This document shows, piece after piece, positions 44,414 through 55,814 of a stretch of 64,000 nt of DNA (its first letter is position 1; each line of letters begins with the position of its first letter). The notes below the pieces were generated by a model, which saw only the letters and a program-made list of their open reading frames with translations, made no database searches and was not told where the DNA came from. The stretch is taken from NCBI RefSeq assembly GCF_004368785.1, contig NZ_SODM01000001.1, positions 1,426,001 through 1,490,000 of the forward strand, in the 5' to 3' direction. The position numbers were made by a program, and so were the translations under genes. The stretch is from Flavobacterium sp. 270. GTDB lineage: Bacteria; Bacteroidota; Bacteroidia; Flavobacteriales; Flavobacteriaceae.

Positions 44414-45337
44414 TTATTGAATGCTTTTAAGGTCTTTTTCCATTAATTGCAATTCATCTTTCAAATTATTTCTTTGAAAAAATGCAGCAAGTTCAGTAAG
44501 CCTTTTATTGTTATCGTAGTTTATTCCTGAATTTAATTTTCTTTGGCAGACAGAACATAATCGAATCACTTTTGTATCTGTTTCTACCAAACTATTTGTT
44601 CCGTTCATGGCGCAGTTTACTTCAACACAATGATGCAGACCAAACATATGTCCGATTTCGTGTGAGCAGATTTTTAGCAGTCGGGACAGGCACAGGTTAA
44701 AATTCTCTTCGGTTAATTTTCCATCCTGCAATCTATAAATAGAACTTACACCTATTTTTTGACTATAAGATGCTAATCCGAAAACGTAATTCCATTCGGG
44801 TTTAGGATATAAATCTACTTCCGTCAATCCCATTAAAGCAATTCTTTTTTCTGGTTTTTCTTCTTTTAGAATGTCATCCAAAATATATCCTGCTAAAAAT
44901 TGTTCGTGACCTTCAGTACTAATTCTTCTGGCATTATTAGGAATAATATCATTTGAAGCTTTTTCTGCAATTTTGGTTTCCAATTGAAAAAAGATCGCCA
45001 AATATTCTCTAAGTAATTTTATTTGTTTCTTTTGCAAATCGGTAAAATTACCAATTGGTTTTACATAAATAATATTAGAATCTTTGGTTGGAACAATATG
45101 TTTTGAATTCATGAATTGCTCAAAACTCTGCCCTTTTTCTTTATGCATATCCAGCCATTGGCCTGCAGTTGGTTTACCTAGCGCAACATCATTATTTTTT
45201 ACAGCCTTAAAATAAGGAGCTTCTATATAGACTACTTTTTCTTTACGAGGTTGTTTCTTAAGAGGCTGCTTGTCTTCTTTTTTAGAAGAATGACAAGAAT
45301 AAAAAAGTACGATTGCTAAAAGAAAAAGTTTCCTCAT
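44414..45337 (-). CDS. Archaemetzincin (M54) zinc metalloprotease lipoprotein
   Basis: 307 residues. A lipobox LFYSC puts the lipidated Cys at 15, then a charged linker. The zinc-binding helix HEIGHMFGLHH is at 226-236, with the archaemetzincin Cys ligands C237, C242, C261 and C264 in the pattern C-x4-C...C-x2-C, which bind a second structural zinc. Archaemetzincins are mostly cytoplasmic and archaeal; here it is a bacterial envelope lipoprotein with a 100-residue N-terminal extension. Substrates unknown. Follows the TIM-barrel gene. Confidence 0.88.
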   Translation of the reverse strand: MRKLFLLAIVLFYSCHSSKKEDKQPLKKQPRKEKVVYIEAPYFKAVKNNDVALGKPTAGQWLDMHKEKGQSFEQFMNSKHIVPTKDSNIIYVKPIGNFTDLQKKQIKLLREYLAIFFQLETKIAEKASNDIIPNNARRISTEGHEQFLAGYILDDILKEEKPEKRIALMGLTEVDLYPKPEWNYVFGLASYSQKIGVSSIYRLQDGKLTEENFNLCLSRLLKICSHEIGHMFGLHHCVEVNCAMNGTNSLVETDTKVIRLCSVCQRKLNSGINYDNNKRLTELAAFFQRNNLKDELQLMEKDLKSIQ

Positions 45338-45349
45338 AAATGGTTTTGT

Positions 45350-46222
45350 TTAGATTAAATTCTTCGAAATAAAATCACAGCTTGTTTTTATAGATTCAAT
45401 AGCATTTTGAGCAAAATTATTTTCCTGTTCCACAAAAATGTGCTGCATTCCCGATAGTTTTGCTTCTTTAAAAATAGGTTTAAAATCTATAGTGCCTGAA
45501 CCAATTTCTGTGTTTAAGGTTCGTTTTAATTTGTCCATATCTTTTATGTGCCACATTTTAAAACGGCCCGGATTTTCTTTAAACAATCGCAGCGGATCAT
45601 TTCCGGAAAATACTACCCAATACAAATCCAATTCAAAAAAGACTAAATCCTTATGAGTTTCTTTGAGCAAAATTTCATATCCAGTAACGCCGTCATGTTT
45701 TAAAAACTCAAAATCATGATTATGATACGCTAATTTTAAACCTGCATCTTTACATAATTGTGCGGCTTGATTTAATCTTGAAGCAATTGTTTTATAATCC
45801 TGAATGTTTTTTCTTAAAGGCTCATCTACCCACGGAATTGTAAAATATTCATTTTTTAAAATCTTTGCGGCTTCAATTGCTGCCATTAATTCTGTTGTAT
45901 TTCCATCAGCGAGAAAACTTCCCGAATTATAATGTCCGCTTATCGCTTTCAGGTTATTATTATCTAATATTTTTTTCAGTTCAGACGGAGTCAAACCCCA
46001 AAACTGATCTTTGATAGAAAAACCATAAGTTTCGACAGTGGTATATCCCGCCGCCGCTACTTTTTCTAAAACTCCTTTTACATTTTTAGGAAGTTCTTCT
46101 CTTAAGGTGTACAATTGTAACCCAATTTCTTTTTTATTCATAGTAAAGGCTAATGATGGTAAAGTTAAAACAGCGACAGCTGCCAAACTGCTATTTTTTA
46201 TAAAGGTTCGTCTGCTAGTCAT
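45350..46222 (-). CDS. Xylose isomerase-like sugar phosphate isomerase/epimerase, Tat-exported
   Basis: 290 residues. N-terminal twin-arginine signal (TSRRTFIKNSSLAAVAVLT) followed by an AP-endonuclease 2 / sugar isomerase TIM barrel with GLQLYTLREEL, a conserved HNHDFEF near 165, and the metal Glu in FFELDLYW and MWHIKDM. A Mn2+ or Mg2+ enzyme that acts on a sugar in the periplasm. It is 12 bp upstream of the archaemetzincin, so they are one transcript. Confidence 0.88.
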   Translation of the reverse strand: MTSRRTFIKNSSLAAVAVLTLPSLAFTMNKKEIGLQLYTLREELPKNVKGVLEKVAAAGYTTVETYGFSIKDQFWGLTPSELKKILDNNNLKAISGHYNSGSFLADGNTTELMAAIEAAKILKNEYFTIPWVDEPLRKNIQDYKTIASRLNQAAQLCKDAGLKLAYHNHDFEFLKHDGVTGYEILLKETHKDLVFFELDLYWVVFSGNDPLRLFKENPGRFKMWHIKDMDKLKRTLNTEIGSGTIDFKPIFKEAKLSGMQHIFVEQENNFAQNAIESIKTSCDFISKNLI

Positions 46223-46258
46223 TGTGTGGTTTTGAAAGTTTATAAAGTAAATCTAACT

Positions 46259-46723
46259 TTATTTATGAGATTCTGAATCATCAAAATTATCAAAATAAGT
46301 AAAATCTTTGGTGATTTTTCCTTTTTCAATGGTGAAGATGGTGCAAATAGGAAGTTTAAATTTTGTGCTGTCTTTTGCAGTTCCAGTCGAAACAAATTCT
46401 ACAATAATATGTTTTTCGTCTGACGGATAGATATTTACAATTTCATCATGCAAATCTGGAAAAATAGCATTTAGTGCCGTGTATTTATCAATGGTCTGTT
46501 TTCTGGTTTGGGTAATCATTTCTTTTCCGAAAGAAGGATCTTTAAAATCAGATATCGGAGCGTACATAGCGGCCAGCTCTTTCCATTGATGATTGTTGAA
46601 GTATTCAAAGTATTGTTTTACTATTTTTTCTTTTGCCGTGGGATCAAGATTCGGGTCTTTTGGCTCTTTGTTACAGGAAGCAAATAGTATTAAAGATAAG
46701 AATGCTAAAAATGTTGTTTTCAT
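46259..46723 (-). CDS. SnoaL/NTF2-like lipoprotein
   Basis: 154 residues with lipobox LFASC (Cys17). The NTF2-like fold is suggested by VKQYFEYFNNHQWKELAAMYAPISDFKDPSFG and a C-terminal strand set (FKLPICTIFTIEKGKITKDFTYFDN). Ligand-binding or ketosteroid-isomerase-like function is possible but not shown. Downstream on the same strand comes the TIM-barrel gene. Confidence 0.82.
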   Translation of the reverse strand: MKTTFLAFLSLILFASCNKEPKDPNLDPTAKEKIVKQYFEYFNNHQWKELAAMYAPISDFKDPSFGKEMITQTRKQTIDKYTALNAIFPDLHDEIVNIYPSDEKHIIVEFVSTGTAKDSTKFKLPICTIFTIEKGKITKDFTYFDNFDDSESHK

Positions 46724-46790
46724 TACAATTCGTTTTTAGATTATCGAAAGTATTTCGACAGCTAAATTTAGTAAAAAAACAGTAATCAAA

Positions 46791-46832
46791 AAAAGGCCGA
46801 ATTTTATTTGTTTAATAAAATTCGGCCTTTTT
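46791..46832 (-). terminator. Terminator after the small lipoprotein gene
   Basis: AAAAGGCCGAATTTTA / TAAAATTCGGCCTTTT perfect 16-bp arms, just beyond the stop at 46834; symmetric so it may work both ways. Confidence 0.9.
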
Positions 46833-46833
46833 C

Positions 46834-47196
46834 TTATTTTGCACTTATGGAATTTTTTCCTAGTAAATCGACTGCGTTAATCTGCTGGGGCGGAAATACT
46901 TGTTTTTCTTTTCTCAGAGAAGCTATTTTTCCTTCCTTATTTACATATACATAGGTATAATTCCAATAATTGGAATCGCTTGATTCAGAACTACTATGAC
47001 GGTTATTATTCGCATAAACCTGATCGGCATATATTAATATCTCGCCGCTTTTTTCATCATCTAAAGTGCGAATCGCTGGTCCCCAGTTTTTGATGAAATT
47101 CTGTTTTGTTTTTCCAACCCAATTTTCAGAGGAATTTTGTGTAGTTGAGCAGGATAAGCCCATTAATATGACGGTTAATAAAAGTATTTTTTTCAT
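46834..47196 (-). CDS. Small lipoprotein of unknown function
   Basis: 120 residues with lipobox MGLSC (Cys16). After the linker, NWVGKTKQNFIKNWGPAIRTLDDEKSGEILIYAD forms a domain that resembles small lipoproteins of the SmpA/OmlA shape, as in outer-membrane assembly factors, but the similarity is weak. A Ser/Asn-rich loop (NNNRHSSSESSDSN) follows. Function unknown; monocistronic, closed by a terminator. Confidence 0.7.
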   Translation of the reverse strand: MKKILLLTVILMGLSCSTTQNSSENWVGKTKQNFIKNWGPAIRTLDDEKSGEILIYADQVYANNNRHSSSESSDSNYWNYTYVYVNKEGKIASLRKEKQVFPPQQINAVDLLGKNSISAK

Positions 47197-47411
47197 GATG
47201 AATACAATTAGGGGTGAATCTTTTTAATTTTACATTAAAAGTAAATCATTTTTTACAAAAAAATCATACTTCTTTCTTTATCAATATGTTAATAATGAGA
47301 ATTATGTAACATAATCCGAAAATTGTATAAACTTTTGGTTCGGTTAAAATGAAAATTCTTTTGAACCTGATTCTCATTTTGCAAAATTTTAAGTTCTCAA
47401 CTATTACTTTG

Positions 47412-47419
47412 TATCTTTG
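47412..47419 (+). promoter_or_regulatory. -7 promoter element of trmD
   Basis: TATCTTTG at 47412-47419, 24 bp upstream of the ATG. Confidence 0.65.
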
Positions 47420-47443
47420 CGCCAGAACTATTGAAGAAAAAAA

Positions 47444-48124
47444 ATGCGAATTGACATTATAACGATTTTGCCAGAATTATTAAGAAGTCCGTTTGAGGCT
47501 TCGATTATGAAACGTGCTATAGACAAAGGTTTGGTCGAAGTTCATTTTCATAATTTGAGAGATTATACAACAAACAGACAAAAAAGTGTAGATGATTATC
47601 CGTTTGGCGGTGGTGCCGGAATGGTTATGACGGTACAGCCAATAGATGACTGCATAACGCATCTAAAAAGTCAACGCGAATACGACGAGATTATATATAT
47701 GTCTCCTGATGGAGAAACTTTGAACCAAAAAATGGCTAACAAAATGTCGATGTATGAAAACATTATCATTTTGTGCGGTCATTATAAAGGTGTAGATCAA
47801 AGAGTTCGTGATCATTTTATTACTAAAGAAATTTCGATTGGCGATTACGTTTTATCTGGCGGAGAATTAGGCGCTTTGGTTTTGTCTGATGCTTTAATTC
47901 GATTAATTCCAGGCGTTTTAAGTGACGAAACTTCGGCATTGACAGATAGTTTTCAGGATAATTTACTTTCTGGACCTATATATACACGTCCAGCAGATTA
48001 TAAAGGATGGAAAGTTCCTGAAATTCTTACCAGCGGTCATTTTGCCAAAATTGACAAATGGAGAGAAGATATGGCGTACGAACATACAAAGAATAGAAGA
48101 CCTGATTTATTAGAAGGGAATTAA
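47444..48124 (+). CDS. trmD: tRNA (guanine37-N1)-methyltransferase
   Basis: 226 residues. The trefoil-knot motifs are complete: FGGGAGMVM near 52-60, [12 protein letters not shown] near 109-120, and the SAM-binding [16 protein letters not shown]. It methylates G37 next to the anticodon to prevent +1 frameshifting. It precedes rplS as in many bacteria, but a 430-bp spacer with an elaborate repeat and a separate promoter interrupts the operon. Confidence 0.98.
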   Translation: MRIDIITILPELLRSPFEASIMKRAIDKGLVEVHFHNLRDYTTNRQKSVDDYPFGGGAGMVMTVQPIDDCITHLKSQREYDEIIYMSPDGETLNQKMANKMSMYENIIILCGHYKGVDQRVRDHFITKEISIGDYVLSGGELGALVLSDALIRLIPGVLSDETSALTDSFQDNLLSGPIYTRPADYKGWKVPEILTSGHFAKIDKWREDMAYEHTKNRRPDLLEGN

Positions 48125-48127
48125 ATT

Positions 48128-48398
48128 TGTTTCAGGTTTCAAGTTTCAGGTTTCAAGTTTCAAGTTTTAGGTTTCAAGTTTGAAATACTGGATGATTTAA
48201 CCGCAAAGCTCGTTAAGGTTTATTATTAAAGCCTTTTAAAAACACAAAGTTCACAAAGCTGAACTTATCTCGCTTTGTGAACTTTGCGAAAACCCTTGCA
48301 AACTTTGCGGTTAAACAGACAAACTAAATCGAACTGCATTTCAAACTTGAAACTTGAAACCTAAAACTTGAAACCTAAAACTTGAAACCTGAAACAAT
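48128..48398. repeat. Three-level nested inverted repeat between trmD and rplS
   Basis: Outer arms (48128-48185 and 48339-48398) are tandem GAAACTTGAAACC units, complementary over about 58 bp. Middle arms TTAACCGCAAAG (48197-48208) and CTTTGCGGTTAA (48303-48314) are exact. Inner arms CAAAGTTCACAAAG (48245-48258) and CTTTGTGAACTTTG (48273-48286) are exact. The whole could fold into one long stem. The same GAAACTTGAAACC unit is at 4804-4836. Confidence 0.88.
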
Positions 48399-48452
48399 TT
48401 TAAACCTCATAAAATCAGTCAATTAAAAAATAGAAATTTGAAATTTATTTTG

Positions 48453-48483
48453 TTTGGAATTTTATTTTTTTTACCTACATTTG
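48453..48483 (+). promoter_or_regulatory. Promoter of rplS
   Basis: TTTG at 48453-48456 and TACATTTG at 48476-48483, 19-bp spacer: a full match to the Bacteroidota promoter. Confidence 0.8.
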
Positions 48484-48487
48484 CACC

Positions 48488-48554
48488 CGAATTAGACTAA
48501 CCTCTGGCGAGATCCGTGAATGTTGCTCTATATAAAAACCATAATTAAATTATC
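48488..48554 (+). promoter_or_regulatory. Possible ribosomal protein leader of rplS
   Basis: The 5' untranslated stretch from the predicted start site holds a more G/C-rich block (CCTCTGGCGAGATCCGTGAA at 48501-48520) in otherwise A/T-rich DNA. I could not draw a convincing fold, but ribosomal-protein leaders that bind L19 in flavobacteria have been reported, so this is a candidate. Confidence 0.4.
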
Positions 48555-48905
48555 ATGGCAGATTTATTAAAATTCGTTCAAACCGAATTAGTTGCTAAAA
48601 AAGATTTCCCTGTTTTCGGAGCTGGAGATACTATCACAGTTTTCTACGAAATTAAAGAGGGTGAAAAAACAAGAACTCAGTTTTTTAAAGGAGTTGTTAT
48701 TCAAAGAAGAGGTTCTGGTAACACAGAAACTTTTACTATTCGTAAAATGTCTGGAGCTATTGGAGTTGAGCGTATCTTCCCAGTAAACTTACCAGCTTTA
48801 CAAAAAATTGAAATCAACAAAAAAGGAGCTGTTCGTAGAGCTAGAATTTTCTACTTCAGAGAACTTACTGGTAAAAAAGCTAAGATTAAAGATAAAAGAA
48901 GATAA
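48555..48905 (+). CDS. rplS: 50S ribosomal protein L19
   Basis: 116 residues. The bL19 motifs are clear: FPVFGAGDTITVFYEIKEG, FKGVVIQRRGSGN near 41-53 and EKIFP-like VERIFPVNLPALQKIEI. It sits at the 30S-50S interface near 16S rRNA. A terminator follows directly. Confidence 0.98.
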   Translation: MADLLKFVQTELVAKKDFPVFGAGDTITVFYEIKEGEKTRTQFFKGVVIQRRGSGNTETFTIRKMSGAIGVERIFPVNLPALQKIEINKKGAVRRARIFYFRELTGKKAKIKDKRR

Positions 48906-48925
48906 TCATTTATCTCTTTGTTATA

Positions 48926-48965
48926 AAAAACTCGTTTCATATCAATTGAAACGAGTTTTTTTTTG
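48926..48965 (+). terminator. Terminator of rplS
   Basis: AAAAACTCGTTTCA / TGAAACGAGTTTTT arms with nine T. Confidence 0.92.
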
Positions 48966-49071
48966 TGCTTATTTTTCAAACTAATAAAACTGTAATTTTT
49001 TAATATTAAAATCGTCAATTTGACAATTATTTGAGCTCGAAATAACAATCTGTTAATTTGAGTTTTTCTAA

Positions 49072-51405
<2,334 letters not shown>

Positions 51406-51432
51406 TAAATATTACATTTACTTTATAATACT

Positions 51433-51462
51433 AAAAGACAGCTTAATCGGCTGTCTTTTTTT
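51433..51462 (+). terminator. Terminator of icd
   Basis: AAAAGACAGC / GCTGTCTTTT hairpin with a T run. Confidence 0.9.
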
Positions 51463-51541
51463 ATCTTAACTAATGTTTAACAAACGTCGCGCAGTTATAT
51501 TTAGTAAGAATTCTTAACTATGTAAATTCAAAACCAAGACA

Positions 51542-53923
51542 ATGATTCCAAAAAATATAACCATATTTCTTCTAATTATTTTATCTTCTTTTACGGCCTT
51601 TTCTCAGGAAAAATTTACATTAAGCGGCACCATAACCGACAACAAAAATAACGAGACTTTAATTGGTGTAAATATTTATATCCCCTCTCTAAAAATCGGA
51701 ACTACAACCAACGAATATGGCTTTTATTCGCTAACAATTCCGAGCGGAGAACATCAAATCGAAATTACTTATGTTGGGTATCAAACCATTCAAAAAACAA
51801 TTACTTTAAATCAAAATACTAAAAATAATTTCGCTTTAAGCGAAGGTGGCGAAGAACTTCAGGAAGTGGTTATTACCGATAATAAAGGTAAAGTCAATAT
51901 AAAATCGCCAGAAATGAGTACCAACAAACTCTCTATTTCTACCATCAAAAGAATGCCTGTGGTTTTGGGCGAAGTCGATGTTTTAAAATCAATTTTACTT
52001 CTTCCGGGAGTTACAAATGCAGGTGAAGGCGCTTCTGGATTTAACGTTCGAGGCGGCGGTGCAGATCAAAACTTAATATTATTAGACGAAGCCACGATAT
52101 TTAATTCTTCGCACGTATTTGGGTTTTTCTCTGTATTTAATCCTGATGCTATCAAAGATTTAAAATTATACAAAGGCGGAATCCCCGCACGTTACGGCGG
52201 AAGAGCTTCTTCTGTTTTAGACATTTACCAAAAAGACGGAAGCAGTAAAGATTTTCACATGAATGGAGGAATTGGATTAATCTCGAGCCGACTTCTTGCC
52301 GAAGGACCATTAGTAAAAGATAAAGGTTCTTTTTTAATTGGCGGAAGAGCTTCTTACGCACATTTATTTTTAAAACTCTCAGAAAAAAACAAAGATAATG
52401 CGGCTTATTTTTATGATTTAAATACAAAGCTGAGTTACAAACTAAACGATAACAACAGTTTATATCTGTCGGGATATTTTGGTCGTGATGTTTTTAGTTT
52501 AAATAAAAGATTTACGAATACTTACGGAAACTCGACCTTAAATCTTCGCTGGAATCATTTGTATTCTGATAAATTATTTTCGAATTTATCGTTGATTTAC
52601 AGTGATTATTATTACGGACTTGATCTTGATTTTGTAGGCTTTAAATGGGATTCCGGAATTAAAAACTACGATATTAAGTATGATTTTAAACATTATATTT
52701 CAGATAAATTCAAACTAAATTATGGCTTAAGCGGTATTTATTATGAATTTAATCCCGGAACGATTAAACCAACTGGAGATGATTCTGGAATTAATCCAGA
52801 CCAATTGGATAAAAAATATGCTTTTGAGCCGTCTGTTTATTTGGATGCCGAAAGTCAGCTTTCTAAAAAATTAACCGTTTCATACGGATTGCGTTATAGT
52901 TTATTTTATCGTTTAGGCTCATCTACAATTAATTATTATAACAATAATAATCCTGTCGTTTTTAATACTGATTTGCAGATTTACGAAAAAGGCACACCGT
53001 CTTCAACACAATATTTTGGCAAAAATAAAGTCGTTCAGGATTTTAATAATTTAGAACCAAGATTTGCAATATCCTATCAATTAAATGACGATCAGGCTGT
53101 AAAAGCAAGCTACAACAGAATGGCTCAATATCTTCAGTTAATTTCGAACACCTCATCGCCTACTCCGCTTGATGTCTGGATGCCGAGTGACAATTACATC
53201 AAACCTCAAATTGCAGATCAGGTGGCTTTAGGTTATTTTAGAAATATCAAAAATGGCACTTATTCACTTGAAGTAGAGACTTATTACAAAAAAATCCAAA
53301 ACAGATTGGATTATATAGATGGTGCCGATTTAATTGCGAACGACGCTATTGAACAGGTAATTTTAAACGGACGAATGAGATCGTACGGACTTGAAGTTAT
53401 GTTTAAGAAAAACGAAGGCAAATTTAATGGATGGATTTCTTATACGCTTTCAAAATCAGAACAACAAACGCCGGGAAGAACTCCAGAAGAAACAGGAATT
53501 AACAACGGGCAATGGTACAGTTCCGCGTACGACAAAAGACATAATCTAGCGGTTACATCTGCTTATAATTTGAATGAAAAATGGTCTTTTGGTGCTAATT
53601 TCGCTTTACAATCCGGACAGCCTGTTACGTATCCAAACGGACAATACGAATATTTAGGCATTACAGTTCCAAGTTACGGATTAAGAAATGAAGATCGTCT
53701 TCCTGCCTATCACCATTTAGATGTCTCGGCTACCTTAACACCAAGAAAAAATAAAGACAGAAACTGGAAAGGCGAATGGGTTTTTAGTATTTATAATTTG
53801 TACAATCGTCATAACGCCGCTTCAATAAACTTTCAGCAAAATGTAGATACGGGAGCAAATGAAGCTGTAAAAACTTCCATTTTCGGATTGGTTCCGGCGG
53901 TGAGTTATAATTTCAAATTTTAA
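51542..53923 (+). CDS. TonB-dependent receptor with N-terminal CarboxypepD_reg domain
   Basis: 793 residues with a signal peptide ending near 21 (AFSQE). A CarboxypepD_reg-like domain (TLSGTITDNKNNETLIGVNIYI, about 25-110) is followed by a plug domain with DVLKSILLLPGVTNAGEGASGFNVRGGGADQNL and then a 22-stranded barrel ending in PAVSYNFKF. It is an outer-membrane importer energised by TonB-ExbBD. Its cargo is not recognisable; the DUF4249 lipoprotein gene 27 bp downstream is a common partner. Confidence 0.92.
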   Translation: MIPKNITIFLLIILSSFTAFSQEKFTLSGTITDNKNNETLIGVNIYIPSLKIGTTTNEYGFYSLTIPSGEHQIEITYVGYQTIQKTITLNQNTKNNFALSEGGEELQEVVITDNKGKVNIKSPEMSTNKLSISTIKRMPVVLGEVDVLKSILLLPGVTNAGEGASGFNVRGGGADQNLILLDEATIFNSSHVFGFFSVFNPDAIKDLKLYKGGIPARYGGRASSVLDIYQKDGSSKDFHMNGGIGLISSRLLAEGPLVKDKGSFLIGGRASYAHLFLKLSEKNKDNAAYFYDLNTKLSYKLNDNNSLYLSGYFGRDVFSLNKRFTNTYGNSTLNLRWNHLYSDKLFSNLSLIYSDYYYGLDLDFVGFKWDSGIKNYDIKYDFKHYISDKFKLNYGLSGIYYEFNPGTIKPTGDDSGINPDQLDKKYAFEPSVYLDAESQLSKKLTVSYGLRYSLFYRLGSSTINYYNNNNPVVFNTDLQIYEKGTPSSTQYFGKNKVVQDFNNLEPRFAISYQLNDDQAVKASYNRMAQYLQLISNTSSPTPLDVWMPSDNYIKPQIADQVALGYFRNIKNGTYSLEVETYYKKIQNRLDYIDGADLIANDAIEQVILNGRMRSYGLEVMFKKNEGKFNGWISYTLSKSEQQTPGRTPEETGINNGQWYSSAYDKRHNLAVTSAYNLNEKWSFGANFALQSGQPVTYPNGQYEYLGITVPSYGLRNEDRLPAYHHLDVSATLTPRKNKDRNWKGEWVFSIYNLYNRHNAASINFQQNVDTGANEAVKTSIFGLVPAVSYNFKF

Positions 53924-53950
53924 AAATCACTTTCTGTAAAAAGATATATC

Positions 53951-54772
53951 ATGAAAAAAATAAGCTTTTTAATCGTATTTTTTATATCGTTCTTCTTCAT
54001 AAGTTGTGAAGAAGTGGTTGATGTTGATTTAGATACAGCGCCTCCAAAATTAGTCATTGAAGCTGCTATAAACTGGAAAAAAGGAACAGCCGGAAACCAG
54101 CAGACTATTAAATTATCTACCACAACGGGCTATTTTGAAAATGTAATTCCGGTTGTGTCTGGTGCCGTCGTATACATAAAAAACATTAAAAACCAGCAAT
54201 TTAACTTTACAGAAGTACCTAAAACCGGGCGTTACGTCTGTAATAATTTTAAACCAGAAATTGAAGGACAATATACTTTGACTGTTATCTCTCGCGGCAA
54301 TACTTATACAGCCAGCGAAACTTTAAAATCTGTTGCGCCTATTACCAGAATGGAGCAAAATAATGAAGGCGGTATTACCGGAACTGATATAGAAGTTCGA
54401 GCGTTTTATACTGATCCGGGTGATGAGGATAATTTTTATTTGTTTAAATATACTTATTCTAACAAAGTTACTTCAAGCTATTATGTTTCTGAAGACAAGT
54501 TTTATCAGGGAAACGAAATTTTCAGCAGTTCTGACGATGAAGATTTAAAAACGGGCGATAACATCGAAATCACGCATTACGGAATCTCAAAACAATATTA
54601 CAATTATATGACTATCTTAGTAAGTATTGCAGGCAGTAATGTTGGCGGTCCATTTCAGTCACCTCCGGCAACCGTAAAAGGAAACATTATCAATACCACC
54701 GATAAAACAAATTATCCGCTTGGTTATTTTTCTCTTAGCGAAATTGACACAAAACAATATAAAATTGAATAA
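53951..54772 (+). CDS. DUF4249 domain lipoprotein (TonB-receptor partner)
   Basis: 273 residues, lipobox FFFISC (Cys19). DUF4249 motif EEVVDVDLDTAPPKLVIEAAINWKKG immediately follows, and a C-terminal region ends with a short FSLSEI strand. DUF4249 proteins are surface or periplasmic lipoproteins encoded with TonB-dependent receptors in Bacteroidota. The receptor gene ends 27 bp upstream, so the pair forms an operon. The role could be cargo binding. Confidence 0.85.
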   Translation: MKKISFLIVFFISFFFISCEEVVDVDLDTAPPKLVIEAAINWKKGTAGNQQTIKLSTTTGYFENVIPVVSGAVVYIKNIKNQQFNFTEVPKTGRYVCNNFKPEIEGQYTLTVISRGNTYTASETLKSVAPITRMEQNNEGGITGTDIEVRAFYTDPGDEDNFYLFKYTYSNKVTSSYYVSEDKFYQGNEIFSSSDDEDLKTGDNIEITHYGISKQYYNYMTILVSIAGSNVGGPFQSPPATVKGNIINTTDKTNYPLGYFSLSEIDTKQYKIE

Positions 54773-54781
54773 TTTTGTAAG

Positions 54782-55264
54782 ATGAAAAACCGAATTGAGT
54801 ATTTAACCGAAAAAAAACTGATTGGTAAACACATCGAGATGTCGTTTATCGAAAATAAGACTTTTCAATTATGGAAAGGTTTTATGCCAAAACGCAGATA
54901 TATTAGAAATTCGGTTGATTCTAATTTATATTCTCTTGAAGTTTTTCCTGATGGACATTTTGATAATTTTGACCCAAATAATATTTTTCAAAAATGGGCC
55001 GCAGTCGAAGTCATCGATTTTGAACATATTCCAGCTGAAATGGAGACCTTAATAATCCCAAGTGGTTTATATGCGGTTTTTATTCATAAAGGACCGCAGA
55101 CAGAAGGGCACAAAACCTATCATTCTATTTTTGTTGAATGGCTTCCAAACTCAGAATACACTGTAGACAACAGACCGCATTTTGCTGTAATGGACGAAAA
55201 ATATAAAAAAGACGATCCCGATTCTGAAGAAGAAATCTGGATTCCGATAAAAAATAAAATATAA
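54782..55264 (+). CDS. GyrI-like effector-binding domain protein
   Basis: 160 residues. The single domain is a GyrI-like/AraC effector-binding (SOUL-like) fold, with LIGKHIEMSFIENKTFQLWKGFMPKRR and GLYAVFIHKGPQTEGHKTYHSIFVEWLPNSEYTVDNRPHFAV; it may bind a hydrophobic ligand. No DNA-binding domain is present. It starts 10 bp after DUF4249 and precedes the DinB gene by 4 bp, so is part of the same operon. Confidence 0.85.
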   Translation: MKNRIEYLTEKKLIGKHIEMSFIENKTFQLWKGFMPKRRYIRNSVDSNLYSLEVFPDGHFDNFDPNNIFQKWAAVEVIDFEHIPAEMETLIIPSGLYAVFIHKGPQTEGHKTYHSIFVEWLPNSEYTVDNRPHFAVMDEKYKKDDPDSEEEIWIPIKNKI

Positions 55265-55268
55265 CATT

Positions 55269-55712
55269 ATGTTAATCGAAACACTAAAATCGCTTTTTGA
55301 TCGAGATTTAAACAAATTAAAAGTAGAAATTGAATCTTATCAAGATGAAACTCAACTTTGGATAATTGACAAAAACATTTCTAATTCTGCCGGAAATTTA
55401 TGTCTGCATCTTATTGGAAACATCAATCATTTTATAGGAGTACAAATCGGAAAAACAGATTACGTTAGAAATCGTGAACTCGAATTTTCATTAAAAAATG
55501 TTCCAAGAACAGAATTAATCCAAAAAATCGAAGATACAATTGTAGTCGTTAATAACGCGCTTGATTCTGTGACACAAAGTGACTTAGAAGCAATTTATCC
55601 TTTAGTTGTTTTTGAGAAAGAAATGAAAACCGAATATTTCTTAGTGCATCTTGCTATGCATTTATCTTATCATTTGGGACAGATTAATTATCACCGTAGA
55701 TTAGTTTTTTAA
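55269..55712 (+). CDS. DinB family / DUF1572 protein
   Basis: 147 residues. Four-helix DinB fold with three His ligands: LHLIGNINHF near 46-56 and HLSYHLGQINYH near 130-141. Such proteins bind a divalent metal and often act as small thiol-dependent transferases. The start 4 bp after the GyrI-like gene marks translational linkage. Followed by a spacer of short A/T-rich repeats. Confidence 0.88.
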   Translation: MLIETLKSLFDRDLNKLKVEIESYQDETQLWIIDKNISNSAGNLCLHLIGNINHFIGVQIGKTDYVRNRELEFSLKNVPRTELIQKIEDTIVVVNNALDSVTQSDLEAIYPLVVFEKEMKTEYFLVHLAMHLSYHLGQINYHRRLVF

Positions 55713-55814
55713 AGGTGCAAAGGTTCTGAGGTGCAAAGGCGCAAAGGTAGCAAGCGTTAAAAGCAAATCTAAAATCTAAAATCTAAAATCTACATTCTAA
55801 AATCAAAAATCAAA
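55713..55814. repeat. Tandem short repeats (GCAAAGG and TCTAAAATC units)
   Basis: GGTGCAAAGGTTCTGAGGTG and GCAAAGGCGCAAAGGTAGC repeats, then four copies of a TCTAAAATC-type unit (about 55769-55805). Similar to 9419-9449 and 9520-9554. No gene here. Confidence 0.75.
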
